DNA of 35,385 nt from Clostridia bacterium (GCA_009930175.1 RZYW01000011.1:1-35385); one strand, 5' to 3'; positions 16,831 to 25,465 are shown, counted from the first letter of the stretch. The notes: generated from the sequence alone by a model not told the origin. Translations and numbers: made by a program.

Positions 16831-17295
16831 ATGGATGTAAGTAACGTAAATCCTTTTTTACAAGCATGTACTCTTGTTCTTCCTCAGTTAGGTTTTTCAA
16901 GTGTAAAGAAGGTAAATTTAACTGTATCAAGTAAGGTTAATGCCCAGGGAGTAGCTGTGAGTGTAGGTATTATTGGTGATATTAAAGGTACAGTAGTATA
17001 TAATTTTTCTGAAGATAATGCAAAAAAAATAGCTTCAAAAATGATGATGGGTATGGAAGTTGCTGTTTTTGACGATATGGCACAAAGTGCGATTTCTGAA
17101 TTAACAAATATGCTAACAGCAAATGCATCTATTGAATTTTCAAAGATAGGAAAAAATATTAATATATCTACTCCTACATTAGTAACAGGTAAAGAACTAG
17201 GAATTAAAGTCTCATCTAATAAGGTTCTTGTTGTTGAAATGGAAGCAGATGGAGTTGCTTTTTTTGTAAATATTGGAATTGATGGAGATGCCTGA
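16831..17295 (+). CDS. CheX-type chemotaxis phosphatase, stand-alone
   Basis: The 154-residue protein has the CheC/CheX fold signature AISELTNMLTANA, with SxxxExxN intact, and a downstream STPT proline segment. It therefore appears catalytically competent as a phospho-receiver phosphatase. It sits 3 bases after the receiver-CheX fusion, behind CGAGGGGGG, so the two are surely co-transcribed. The end of this gene overlaps the start of ung by about 14 bases. Confidence 0.8.
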   Translation: MDVSNVNPFLQACTLVLPQLGFSSVKKVNLTVSSKVNAQGVAVSVGIIGDIKGTVVYNFSEDNAKKIASKMMMGMEVAVFDDMAQSAISELTNMLTANASIEFSKIGKNINISTPTLVTGKELGIKVSSNKVLVVEMEADGVAFFVNIGIDGDA

Positions 17296-17950
17296 ATACT
17301 GGGAATCTTTTTTAGAAAAAGAAAGAAAAGAAGAATATTTTAAAAAAATAACACAATTTATCAATACTGAATATTCAAAGGGTATTGTGTATCCTAAAAA
17401 GGAAGAAATTTTTGCAGCTTTAAGAGCAACTCCCTTTGAAAAAACAAAAATAGTAATTATTGGACAGGATCCTTACCATGGAGAAAACCAGGCTCATGGC
17501 CTGGCCTTCTCTGTGCAACCCGGAACAAAAATCCCTCCATCTTTAATTAATATATTTAAAGAATTAAGTACGGACCTTGAAATTCCAGTATCAAAGACAG
17601 GTAATTTAATTCCCTGGGCCGAACAAGGGGTACTATTATTAAATACAGTTCTTACAGTAAGAGCCGGAGAAGCAAATTCTCATAAAAACAAGGGTTGGGA
17701 AGAGTTTACAGATAAAGTAATAACAATGCTCAATTCTTCAGATAATCCTATTGTATTTATCCTTTGGGGTAAGCCTGCGCAGGAAAAAGCAAAACTATTG
17801 AATAACCAAAAGCATCTTATACTTAAAGCAGCACATCCAAGTCCCTTATCTGCCTTTAGGGGTTTTTTTGGGTGCAAACATTTTTCTAAAGCAAATACAT
17901 ATTTAAGAAACAATAACATGCAGGAAATTAATTGGGATTTATCAAGATAA
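17282..17950 (+). CDS. ung: Uracil-DNA glycosylase, family 1
   Basis: The roughly 222-residue enzyme removes uracil from DNA for base-excision repair. Visible motifs are GQDPYHG (the aspartate activates water), GVLLLNTVLTV, the uracil-contact region FILWGKPAQEKA, and the DNA-intercalation loop HPSPLSAFRGFFGCKHF. Starts at TTG 17273, ATG 17282 and ATG 17288 are all possible. ATG 17282 is chosen because both ATG options give a normal family N-terminus while TTG does not improve it. It overlaps the end of the CheX gene, suggesting coupling. Confidence 0.93.
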   Translation: MEMPEYWESFLEKERKEEYFKKITQFINTEYSKGIVYPKKEEIFAALRATPFEKTKIVIIGQDPYHGENQAHGLAFSVQPGTKIPPSLINIFKELSTDLEIPVSKTGNLIPWAEQGVLLLNTVLTVRAGEANSHKNKGWEEFTDKVITMLNSSDNPIVFILWGKPAQEKAKLLNNQKHLILKAAHPSPLSAFRGFFGCKHFSKANTYLRNNNMQEINWDLSR

Positions 17951-17964
17951 GAGGGGGGATTTAA

Positions 17965-18438
17965 GTGGCACAAAAAAGAATATGCAGGGTTGCCGGGGTA
18001 GCAATAAAAGATAATCATGTTTTAATACACCGGAGAAAAGAAAAAGATTACTGGACATTTCCAGGGGGTGGCTGTAAATTTTACGAAACCACGGAAGATG
18101 CTTTGGAAAGAGAATTTTTATCTGAAATTGATGCCAGAATAAAAATTAATCGATTGCTATTCATTGTAGAAAACTTGTATCTGAAAAAAAATATTCCTAA
18201 TCATGAAATAGAATTTTTTTATGAAATAGAAATGGAAGATAAGTTTAATCCTTCTCAGGAATATTTTTATGGAAATGAGGGGGAGGATACTCTTGTATTT
18301 TTTTGGTGTCCATTAGATCAACTTGAAAGCATGAGAGTTTTCCCAATGTGTTTAAAAAAGGTATTAAAAGATATTCCAGACCATATTCTTCATGTTATAC
18401 ATAAAAATGAAGATAAACCAAATGATTATAATGAATAG
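17965..18438 (+). CDS. Nudix-family protein with a degenerate Nudix box
   Basis: The 157-residue protein starts at a GTG behind GAGGGGGGAT. It has the Nudix layout GGCKFYETTEDALEREFLSEIDA. Compared with GX5EX7REUXEEXGU, the first Glu, RE and last Glu are present, but one glutamate is Ser (FLSEI) and the conserved Gly is Asp. It should hydrolyse a nucleoside-diphosphate derivative, with reduced or changed activity possible. The N-terminal VLIHRRKEKDYWTFPGGG fits the substrate-binding strand. It follows ung by 14 bases, so a nucleotide-sanitising role is a reasonable inference only. Confidence 0.75.
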   Translation: MAQKRICRVAGVAIKDNHVLIHRRKEKDYWTFPGGGCKFYETTEDALEREFLSEIDARIKINRLLFIVENLYLKKNIPNHEIEFFYEIEMEDKFNPSQEYFYGNEGEDTLVFFWCPLDQLESMRVFPMCLKKVLKDIPDHILHVIHKNEDKPNDYNE

Positions 18439-18439
18439 T

Positions 18440-18477
18440 TTGTGTTTGTAGTGAAACAGTGTTATAATTAACTGTTT
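18440..18477 (+). promoter_or_regulatory. Helicase promoter with an inverted repeat straddling the -10 box
   Basis: TTGTGT (18440-18445), 17 bases, then an extended TGTTATAAT with TATAAT at 18463-18468. AAACAGT (18454-18460) and ACTGTTT (18471-18477) form a 7-bp inverted repeat around the -10 box, with GTTA/TAAC (18461-18464, 18469-18472) as an inner partial repeat. A protein bound here would block RNA polymerase, so it is a good repressor-operator candidate. Confidence 0.6.
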
Positions 18478-18513
18478 TCAAAAAGAAATTAAAAATTTTT
18501 AGAGGTGAAGAAA

Positions 18514-20010
18514 ATTAGAATTACAGAATTAACATGTTCTCCTGAAATAATCAGGGGACTAAAAGAAATGGGTTTTGAAGAAACAACACCCATTCAAACC
18601 CAAACGATCCCAGTGATCCTAGAGGGTAAAGATGTTGTTGGACAAGCTCAAACTGGTACAGGAAAAACTGCAGCCTTTGCAATTCCTGTTTTAGAAAAAA
18701 TCGATCCTAAGGACAGAAGCACACAAGCTTTAATATTATGCCCAACGAGAGAATTAGCAATTCAAATTGCTGATGAATTCGCAAAAATAGGCAAATATAA
18801 AGAAAATATAAAAGTTCTTCCTGTTTTTGGAGGACAGTCTATTGACAGACAAATTTTAAGATTAAAAAAAGGTGTGCAAGTTGTTATTGGAACACCAGGA
18901 CGTATTATTGATCATTTAAGAAGAAAAACTCTTAAAATCAAAGACTTAAAAATGTTTGTTCTTGATGAAGCTGATGAAATGTTAAACATGGGTTTCCGTG
19001 AAGACATTGAAACAATTCTTGAAAGTGCAACTGAAGACAGACAAACATTATTGTTTTCTGCAACTATGCCTAAGGAAATTCTTGCAATTATTAACAAATT
19101 TCAAAAAGATCCAGTTGAAATTAAAATTACAAGAAAAGAATTATCAACTCCTAACATTAAGCAAACTTATGTTATGATTCACGAGAAAGATAAGTTGGAC
19201 GTACTTGGAAGATTCTTAGATGCTTACGAGCCAAAAAGATCTATTGTTTTTTGTAACACAAAAAGACAAGTTGATAACATAACAAGTGATTTGCAAAACA
19301 GGGGATATCTTACAGATAAAATTCATGGAGATATGACTCAAATGGCAAGACTTGGAGTTATTAGTAAGTTTAAAACAGGTGACATTGAAATTCTTGTAGC
19401 AACAGACGTGGCAGCAAGAGGCCTGGATATCAATGATGTAGAATCAGTATTCAACTATGACGTTCCAACTCATGATGAATACTATGTTCATAGAATAGGA
19501 AGAACTGGAAGAGCTGGTAAAGATGGCTTAGCTGTTTCTTTTGTTACAATGAGAGAATTCTATTTATTGAAAAACATCATGGTTTACACAAAACAAAAAG
19601 TAGAAAAAATTGGTATTCCTAATCTTAAAGATATTGAGTCAATGAAAATTGATGCTTTATCAGAGAAAATTAAATCATCTATCGATGAAGGCAATTTACA
19701 GCCATATATGACAATCTTAGATACGATAATGAGTGATGATCATTCTTCGATTGAAATCGCAGCGGCGTTATTAAAATTAGAATTAGGAAATTTAAATTCT
19801 GCAGACAATAAAAGAGATCCAATAAGAGAAGTTCATATTGATGAGAACAGATATAGCAGACCAAAAACTGGTGGCTCAGGAAGCAGAAACAGAGGAAGAA
19901 GTTATTCTTCTAATTCTAATTCTGGTTCTGGCAAACCTTCTTCAGGTAAGCCAAAAAGATCTGGGGACTACAAACCTAAGAAAAGTCCTTCAAGAAAAAA
20001 AGATTATTAA
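18514..20010 (+). CDS. DEAD-box RNA helicase (CshA-like), probable AUU start
   Basis: The roughly 498-residue protein has the Q motif (TPIQTQTIP), motif I AQTGTGKT, PTREL, GTPGR, DEAD motif VLDEADEML, SAT, and the late HRIGRTGRAG. A basic Ser/Gly/Lys-rich tail of about 50 residues probably binds RNA. It unwinds RNA in degradation or ribosome assembly. The ORF track uses GTG 18505, but that codon is inside the SD GAGGTG (18502-18507). The in-frame ATT at 18514, six bases on, places the Q-motif region at the usual distance from the N-terminus. Start choice is therefore a non-canonical AUU; if wrong, the gene starts at 18505. Confidence 0.9.
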   Translation: MRITELTCSPEIIRGLKEMGFEETTPIQTQTIPVILEGKDVVGQAQTGTGKTAAFAIPVLEKIDPKDRSTQALILCPTRELAIQIADEFAKIGKYKENIKVLPVFGGQSIDRQILRLKKGVQVVIGTPGRIIDHLRRKTLKIKDLKMFVLDEADEMLNMGFREDIETILESATEDRQTLLFSATMPKEILAIINKFQKDPVEIKITRKELSTPNIKQTYVMIHEKDKLDVLGRFLDAYEPKRSIVFCNTKRQVDNITSDLQNRGYLTDKIHGDMTQMARLGVISKFKTGDIEILVATDVAARGLDINDVESVFNYDVPTHDEYYVHRIGRTGRAGKDGLAVSFVTMREFYLLKNIMVYTKQKVEKIGIPNLKDIESMKIDALSEKIKSSIDEGNLQPYMTILDTIMSDDHSSIEIAAALLKLELGNLNSADNKRDPIREVHIDENRYSRPKTGGSGSRNRGRSYSSNSNSGSGKPSSGKPKRSGDYKPKKSPSRKKDY

Positions 20011-20025
20011 AAAAAAGGTGTGAGT

Positions 20026-21042
20026 ATCATTTTTTTAAGTGATAATTCTTCAGGAGTACATGAAAATGTATTAAGAAAAATTAGCGAGGTAAATCAAGGA
20101 TTTACCTTCCCTTATGGAAAAGATAAATATACTGCTGAAGCAGAGAAATTATTTTCTCTGCTTTTTGGTATTAATGTTGACGTATATTTTACTGTAAATG
20201 GTACAAGTGCAAATATAACAGGCTTAAGCTCTGTTTTATCTTCTTTTGAAGGAGTTCTTTGTGCTGATACTACTCATATTAATACAGATGAATGTGGTGC
20301 TTTTGAAAAGTTTACAGGAGCAAAAATATACACTGTAGAAAATATAAACGGGAAAATTAATCCTGAGCAAATTGCCAAATTTCTTCATTTCAAAGGAAAC
20401 GAACATCATAATCAGCCAAAGGTAGTAAGCATAAGTCAGTGCACGGAAACAGGAACAGTTTATTCCAGGGATGAAATTAAAGCTCTTGCAAATTTCGCCC
20501 ACGACAACAGGATGTTCCTCCATGTTGATGGCGCAAGAATTTCCAATGCCGTTGAGGCTGCAGGAATCACTGTAAAAGAAATGCTTACAGATACTGGTGT
20601 GGATTTTGTTTCTTTTGGAGGAACTAAAAACGGTTTGATGATGGGGGAAGCAGTAGTATTTTTAAATACAGAGCTCTCCAGGAACATGAAATATATTAGA
20701 AAACAAAGTATGCAACTTGTTTCAAAAATGAGATTTATATCAGCTCAGTTTCTTGCTTATCTTGAAAATGATCTTTGGCTTGAAAATGCCAAAGCAGCAA
20801 ATAATGCTGGAAAATATTTTAAAGAAAAACTTGAAGGAATTCCTGGAATAAATATTATTGGAACAGTTGATGCGAATATAATATTTGCAGTATTTCCACA
20901 ACATGTAATTGATGAACTAATTCCACTAGATTACTTTTATGTAATGGATCCCTTGGAAAGAAAAGTCAGATTTGTTACTTCTTTTAACACAAAAAATGAA
21001 GATATAGATTCTTTTATATTAAAATTAAAAGAAGTCTTATAG
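20026..21042 (+). CDS. Low-specificity threonine aldolase-like PLP enzyme
   Basis: The protein of about 338 residues is a fold-type I PLP enzyme of the beta-eliminating lyase/threonine aldolase family. SDNSSGVHENVL opens the protein, FTVNGTSANITGL lies near the cofactor phosphate site, LHVDGARISNA contains the PLP aspartate, and SFGGTKNG contains the Schiff-base lysine. It should cleave threonine or related beta-hydroxy amino acids to glycine plus an aldehyde. The ORF track starts at GTG 20020, which is jammed against the SD (AAAGGTG). ATC 20026 or ATT 20029 fit the SD spacing and family N-terminus (IFLSDN) better, so the start is uncertain. Confidence 0.85.
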   Translation: MIFLSDNSSGVHENVLRKISEVNQGFTFPYGKDKYTAEAEKLFSLLFGINVDVYFTVNGTSANITGLSSVLSSFEGVLCADTTHINTDECGAFEKFTGAKIYTVENINGKINPEQIAKFLHFKGNEHHNQPKVVSISQCTETGTVYSRDEIKALANFAHDNRMFLHVDGARISNAVEAAGITVKEMLTDTGVDFVSFGGTKNGLMMGEAVVFLNTELSRNMKYIRKQSMQLVSKMRFISAQFLAYLENDLWLENAKAANNAGKYFKEKLEGIPGINIIGTVDANIIFAVFPQHVIDELIPLDYFYVMDPLERKVRFVTSFNTKNEDIDSFILKLKEVL

Positions 21043-21058
21043 AAAATTAGTAGTTGGA

Positions 21059-21096
21059 CCCCTGTTATTGCATAAATGTGATTATAGGGGTTTTTT
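21059..21096 (+). terminator. Terminator after the threonine-aldolase-like gene
   Basis: CCCCT (21059-21063) and AGGGG (21086-21090) pair across an imperfect AT-rich interior and are followed directly by six T residues. The core stem is short but GC-rich. Confidence 0.65.
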
Positions 21097-21120
21097 CAAT
21101 ATAGATATGGAGGCACTAAA

Positions 21121-22914
21121 TTGAGCCGAATAAAAGATATGTATTTATACTACTCTTTATTAATTTTAGCTGCATTAAAATTTACAATATTTAATATATA
21201 TACTGATAACCAAGGCAGTTTGATTTTTCTTACCATTGTTAGTTTATTGTATTTTGCTTTTGTGCTGTATAAATTAATTAAAAAACCTTTATTGATATTT
21301 TCTTTATATAGTTTATTTTCTTTTATTATGTTCTGTGACCTGATAAATTATAAATACTTTAATACATATACAAGTATTAATTCTTTTGGGAATATTAATC
21401 AACTTGGGGTTATTAAAGATACTATAATTGATTTAATTAGTTATGGAGATTTTGTTTTATTAATTGATCTTCCCATAGTATTTTGGGTTCTTCATGAAAT
21501 TAAGCCCCTGGACTTTTCCTTTACTAAAAAAATATATAAACAAGGTATTAATATTGTTTCTGGAATAATGTTTTTAGGAATTGTAATTAACCCTTTTAAT
21601 CTCGACAGTGTAAGTACAATTCAAAATAGAGAAATAATATCTTACAGGGCCTATGATATTTATTCTTATTTTATAAAAAATGAAAGCAAAGCCGACTACT
21701 CAGAGCAATTAAAAGAATTGGAAGAATCTTTTAATTTAGAGCAAGGAGAATATTTTGGTCTTGGAGAAAAAAGAAATCTTATAGTTATCCAAGTTGAGTC
21801 TTTGCAAAATTTTGTTGTAAATAAAGAGTATGAAGGCAAAGAAATTACTCCTAACATTAATAAGTTGATCAATAAAGACAGCTTCTATTTTTCTAACTAT
21901 TACCAGCAACTAGGTTTAGGAAATACTTCTGATGCAGAATTTATAACAAATAATTCTATTTATCCAACAACAGAGGGGCAGGCTTATTCCTTATTTCAAA
22001 ACAATGAATATTATGGTCTTCCCTGGCAATTAAAAGAAGCTGGTTATGAAACCTTTGCAATGCATGGACATGACAAAGAATTTTGGAACAGGGCAAATGC
22101 ATACCCGGCCCAGGGTTTTGATAACTTTTATGATGATACATCTTATACAATAAAAGAATATATTGGTTATGGTTTAGGAGATATTGAATTTTTTGAACAA
22201 TCTGTTCCTATTTTTAAAGAAATTAAAAAACCTTTTTATGCATTTATGATTACTCTATCAAGCCACAACCCCTATACAGTTCCAGAGAAATATCACACAC
22301 TACCTTTAAATGAAAAAGACAAAGACACATATTTTGGAGATTATCTTAATTCAGTAAGTTATACAGACAGAGCAATTGGTGTTTTTATAGAGACTTTAAA
22401 AGCTAATAATTTATATGAAAATTCAATTATTGCAATTTATGGAGATCATTTTGGCCTTGGAGTTAAAGATAAGAGAATAATTGATCAGGTTGAAAATTTT
22501 ATTGGCAAAGATTACTACTTTGATGAAATGTTAAAAATTCCATTAATTATTCATATTCCCGGCTCAGGTGTAACAAAATCAATAGATCTTCCAGGAGGAC
22601 AGGTTGATTTTATGCCTACAATTATGAATTTAATGGGGCAGACAAATAAAAATCCTTATGTTTTTGGTAAAGATTTGTTAAACTCAACAGAAGGATTTGT
22701 TATATCCCAGACTTATTTGGTAAAGGGAAGTTTTATTAAAGATAATATTCTGTTTGAAATGTCCAGAGATGGTATTTTTAGAAATAGCAAAGCACTGGAT
22801 TTAAATAGGAGAAAAGAAATTGATGTTTATAAATTTAAAGAGGAGTCTGAGTATGCTGCAAACCAGATAAATCTTGCGAATTATATACTTGAAAATGATT
22901 TAATCAGAAGGTGA
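21121..22914 (+). CDS. LtaS-like membrane sulfatase-fold glycerol-phosphate transferase
   Basis: The 597-residue protein starts at TTG behind GGAGG. The first about 190 residues hold several membrane helices. A sulfatase-type domain follows outside the membrane: VIQVESLQNF (metal ligand Glu), LGNTSDAEF with the likely catalytic Thr near residue 269, MHGHDKEFWNR, SSHNPY and YGDHFG (metal ligands Asp-His). This is the layout of lipoteichoic acid synthases, which polymerise glycerol phosphate from phosphatidylglycerol. Family members also include primases and other phosphoglycerol transferases, so the exact polymer is not certain. Confidence 0.87.
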   Translation: MSRIKDMYLYYSLLILAALKFTIFNIYTDNQGSLIFLTIVSLLYFAFVLYKLIKKPLLIFSLYSLFSFIMFCDLINYKYFNTYTSINSFGNINQLGVIKDTIIDLISYGDFVLLIDLPIVFWVLHEIKPLDFSFTKKIYKQGINIVSGIMFLGIVINPFNLDSVSTIQNREIISYRAYDIYSYFIKNESKADYSEQLKELEESFNLEQGEYFGLGEKRNLIVIQVESLQNFVVNKEYEGKEITPNINKLINKDSFYFSNYYQQLGLGNTSDAEFITNNSIYPTTEGQAYSLFQNNEYYGLPWQLKEAGYETFAMHGHDKEFWNRANAYPAQGFDNFYDDTSYTIKEYIGYGLGDIEFFEQSVPIFKEIKKPFYAFMITLSSHNPYTVPEKYHTLPLNEKDKDTYFGDYLNSVSYTDRAIGVFIETLKANNLYENSIIAIYGDHFGLGVKDKRIIDQVENFIGKDYYFDEMLKIPLIIHIPGSGVTKSIDLPGGQVDFMPTIMNLMGQTNKNPYVFGKDLLNSTEGFVISQTYLVKGSFIKDNILFEMSRDGIFRNSKALDLNRRKEIDVYKFKEESEYAANQINLANYILENDLIRR

Positions 22915-22924
22915 GGGAGAGAAA

Positions 22925-24115
22925 ATGATTAGGAAGTCCATATTGGAAAGAATTTATCAAGGTGCTCACATACAAAGATGGAATGACCATATAAGACCCA
23001 AAGGTTTTACAGAGCTTGATAAACAGTCTCAGAAAATGATTATTGCCTATATCCTGGGTTCTTATGAAGAACAAGATAAAAATATTTCTGTAGATTGGCG
23101 AAAGCTAATAGAGGGTGGTATTTTTGAATATCTTCATCGCATAATCCTTACGGACATAAAGCCTCCTGTTTACCACAAACTTATGAATGAGAGAGGCCGG
23201 GAGATTAATAAGTGGGTCTATGAACAACTTGGTGATGATTTACAAAGCATAAAAGGAAATTTTTTTGAAAAATTTAAAGAGTATTTCGATAACCCTTCTT
23301 ATGCAGCTTTGGAAAAAAAGATTCTAAAAGCTTCCCATTATCTTTCTACAAATTGGGAGTTTAAAATTATATATCCTATGAATTCTGTAATTTATGGTAT
23401 AGAAGAAACTAAAAAAGCAATAGAAAATGAACTTGAAGAGCATTATGATCTTGCAGGGGTTCAGAAAATTAAACTTGGTAATAAAACAAGTGATCTCATT
23501 GATTTAATAGGACAGCTAAGATTCCAGCAAAGATGGGCTCAAAGTCCACGGGTTCCGGAAACCTCTGTAATGGGGCACATGCTTATTGTAGCTATTATGT
23601 CATACTTATGTTCACTGGAAATAGAAGCTTGTAACCAAAGGTTATGTAACAATTACTTTACGGCACTTTTCCATGATATACCTGAAGTTCTTACAAGAGA
23701 TATAATTTCTCCAGTAAAGCGGTCTGTTGATGGACTTGATGATATAATTAAAGAAATTGAAAAGAAACAAATGGACGAAAAATTTTTCCCACTGCTTCCT
23801 GAAAACTGGCATGAAAAAATGCGGTTTTATATAGAAGATGAATTTGCTGGTAAGATTATTGATAATGGGAAATTATTAAATGTTACTTCTGATGAGATTA
23901 ATAAAAAATACAACTTCGATAAGTATAATCCAGTAGATGGTCAAATTATTAAGGGTTGTGACCACCTTGCAGCCTTCATAGAAGCACGTATTTCAATATC
24001 CCATGGGATTACATCAGTACATCTGGATAAAGGCTCTGAGAGCATTGGTCTTGATTATAAAAATAAAAATATAGCAGGAATTGATTTTGCCCAGCTTTTT
24101 GATTATTTTAAATAA
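22925..24115 (+). CDS. HD-domain phosphohydrolase (YfbR-like HD segment)
   Basis: The 396-residue protein has a metal-binding HD core in its second half: MGHMLIVAIM supplies the first His, and ALFHDIPEVLTRDIISPVKR supplies the His-Asp pair. The latter resembles the YfbR 5'-nucleotidase HD segment. GCDHLAAFIEARIS late in the protein provides the closing Asp. The first about 200 residues are not recognised in detail. It presumably hydrolyses a phosphate ester, perhaps a nucleotide; the substrate is unknown. It begins 10 bases after the LtaS-like gene and ends at a strong bidirectional terminator. Confidence 0.78.
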   Translation: MIRKSILERIYQGAHIQRWNDHIRPKGFTELDKQSQKMIIAYILGSYEEQDKNISVDWRKLIEGGIFEYLHRIILTDIKPPVYHKLMNERGREINKWVYEQLGDDLQSIKGNFFEKFKEYFDNPSYAALEKKILKASHYLSTNWEFKIIYPMNSVIYGIEETKKAIENELEEHYDLAGVQKIKLGNKTSDLIDLIGQLRFQQRWAQSPRVPETSVMGHMLIVAIMSYLCSLEIEACNQRLCNNYFTALFHDIPEVLTRDIISPVKRSVDGLDDIIKEIEKKQMDEKFFPLLPENWHEKMRFYIEDEFAGKIIDNGKLLNVTSDEINKKYNFDKYNPVDGQIIKGCDHLAAFIEARISISHGITSVHLDKGSESIGLDYKNKNIAGIDFAQLFDYFK

Positions 24116-24125
24116 GAGAATATTT

Positions 24126-24165
24126 CAACAAAAAAAGTCCCGGATATTTAACCGGGACTTTAATA
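24126..24165. terminator. Bidirectional terminator between convergent genes
   Basis: AAAGTCCCGG (24134-24143) and CCGGGACTTT (24152-24161) form a perfect 10-bp stem with an 8-base loop. A-rich sequence on the left gives the minus-strand transcript its T-tract; TTTAATAATTTTT follows on the plus strand. Confidence 0.88.
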
Positions 24166-24174
24166 ATTTTTATA

Positions 24175-25365
24175 TTATTTCTTTTCAGTAGCAAAGTTAT
24201 CAAAGTAACCTTGAATGTAAACCATTGGAGTTCCTTTGTCGCCACTTCCAGTAGTCAGGTCGCAGAGACTTCCAAGAAGGTCCGTTAACTGACGGGGAGT
24301 AGTGCCAAGAGAGGAAGCATTATTAACTAAATTATTTTCCTTAGTTCTAATTTTATTTTTTGCTGCCTCAATAACATCACTGCCGGATAAGTGATTTAAT
24401 TCTGTATCAACAAGGTATTTTAATTTAATTTCATTAGGAGTTCCATTAAGACCCTGGGTATATCCTGGTGAAACTACTGGATCAGCAAGCTCCCAGATTT
24501 TTCCTACTGGATCTTTAAAAGCTCCATCTCCATATACAAGAACTTCAATTGTTTTTCCTGTTTTATTTTTGATTTCTTTTTGAACAGCCTCAACAAATTC
24601 CTGGGAATCTCTTGGGAAAAGTTTTACTTCATTTTCACTTGAAAGATTTGAACCAAGTAAACCATATTCGGGATTGAATCCTGAACCGTTAACCGGGCTG
24701 CTTAAAATATCATCTAAACCAAAAACTTTTTCAGCTCCACAGCTATTTAGAATTCTTTTGGTTCTGAAACGGTCATGAACACTGGCAACAAGAACATCTT
24801 TTGTATAATTTAAGATTGTTTTAGGGTTGTTTGAAAATATAATTTCAATGTTATCCCCGCCAATTTCTTTATATAACTTTACGTAGTCAATTCCAGTAAA
24901 AGGGTGAGAAACCTCTTCTCCAAAAACTTCACGATATTTTTTTTCATCAAGGACATCTGTATATGGATCTATATTAACCTCATCCATTCTTTCAACGCTC
25001 ATTAGGTGATTACCAACTTCATCAGATGGGTAACTTAAGAGAAGATAAACTTTGCGTTTTGCAGCCATTATTCCTTTTAAAAGAATTGAGAATCTGTTTC
25101 TGCTCAATATTGGGAATATAAGCCCAAAATCCCCAGGAAATTTATTTTCAATATCTTCCTTTATTGCGTTGATTGATGCATAATTACCTTGAGCTCTTGC
25201 TAGTATGGATTCTGTAATTCCAAGAATGTCATTATCCTGTATCTGGAATCCTTCACCAGCTGCAGCATTTAATAAAGAGTCAACAACAATTGGAACTAAA
25301 TCATCACCTTTTTTTATTATTGGTGCAATTATTCCTCTTGTTGTAGTACCGACAGTTCTTACCAT
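24175..25365 (-). CDS. Coenzyme F420-0:L-glutamate ligase-like (CofE-family) protein
   Basis: The 396-residue protein resembles the CofE/FbiB glutamate ligase family at its N-terminus (GIIAPIIKKGDDLVPIVVDSL then DNDILGITESILARAQG) and in a later VYGDGAFKDPVGKIWELADP. CofE adds glutamate to coenzyme F420-0 using GTP. Members in organisms without F420 exist with unknown function, and this protein is far longer than the roughly 250-residue archaeal CofE. No other F420 genes are in the window. The ATG follows GGGGGAG on the minus strand, and TATAAT (plus-strand 25408-25413) is its -10 candidate. The family call is moderately firm; the function is unknown. Confidence 0.72.
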   Translation of the reverse strand: MVRTVGTTTRGIIAPIIKKGDDLVPIVVDSLLNAAAGEGFQIQDNDILGITESILARAQGNYASINAIKEDIENKFPGDFGLIFPILSRNRFSILLKGIMAAKRKVYLLLSYPSDEVGNHLMSVERMDEVNIDPYTDVLDEKKYREVFGEEVSHPFTGIDYVKLYKEIGGDNIEIIFSNNPKTILNYTKDVLVASVHDRFRTKRILNSCGAEKVFGLDDILSSPVNGSGFNPEYGLLGSNLSSENEVKLFPRDSQEFVEAVQKEIKNKTGKTIEVLVYGDGAFKDPVGKIWELADPVVSPGYTQGLNGTPNEIKLKYLVDTELNHLSGSDVIEAAKNKIRTKENNLVNNASSLGTTPRQLTDLLGSLCDLTTGSGDKGTPMVYIQGYFDNFATEKK

Positions 25366-25407
25366 TAAAACTCCCCCTAATCAGTCTATATAACATAAAC
25401 AACATTC

Positions 25408-25413
25408 ATTATA
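25408..25413 (-). promoter_or_regulatory. -10 box candidate for the CofE-like gene
   Basis: The minus strand reads TATAAT here, 42 bases ahead of the start codon. The hexamer 17 bases upstream (TTACAT) is a poor -35 box, so the promoter call rests on the perfect -10 alone. Confidence 0.4.
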
Positions 25414-25465
25414 ACCCAGAGGGATATTCTATGTAACCTATTTTAGAAAAAAAGGAGAGATTTTC

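Noticed and set aside
17282-17950. Ung as part of the radical SAM/DUF4130 system
   Set aside because: It is a family 1 glycosylase, not UdgX, lies about 9 kb away in another operon, and has no LexA-type box visible upstream.
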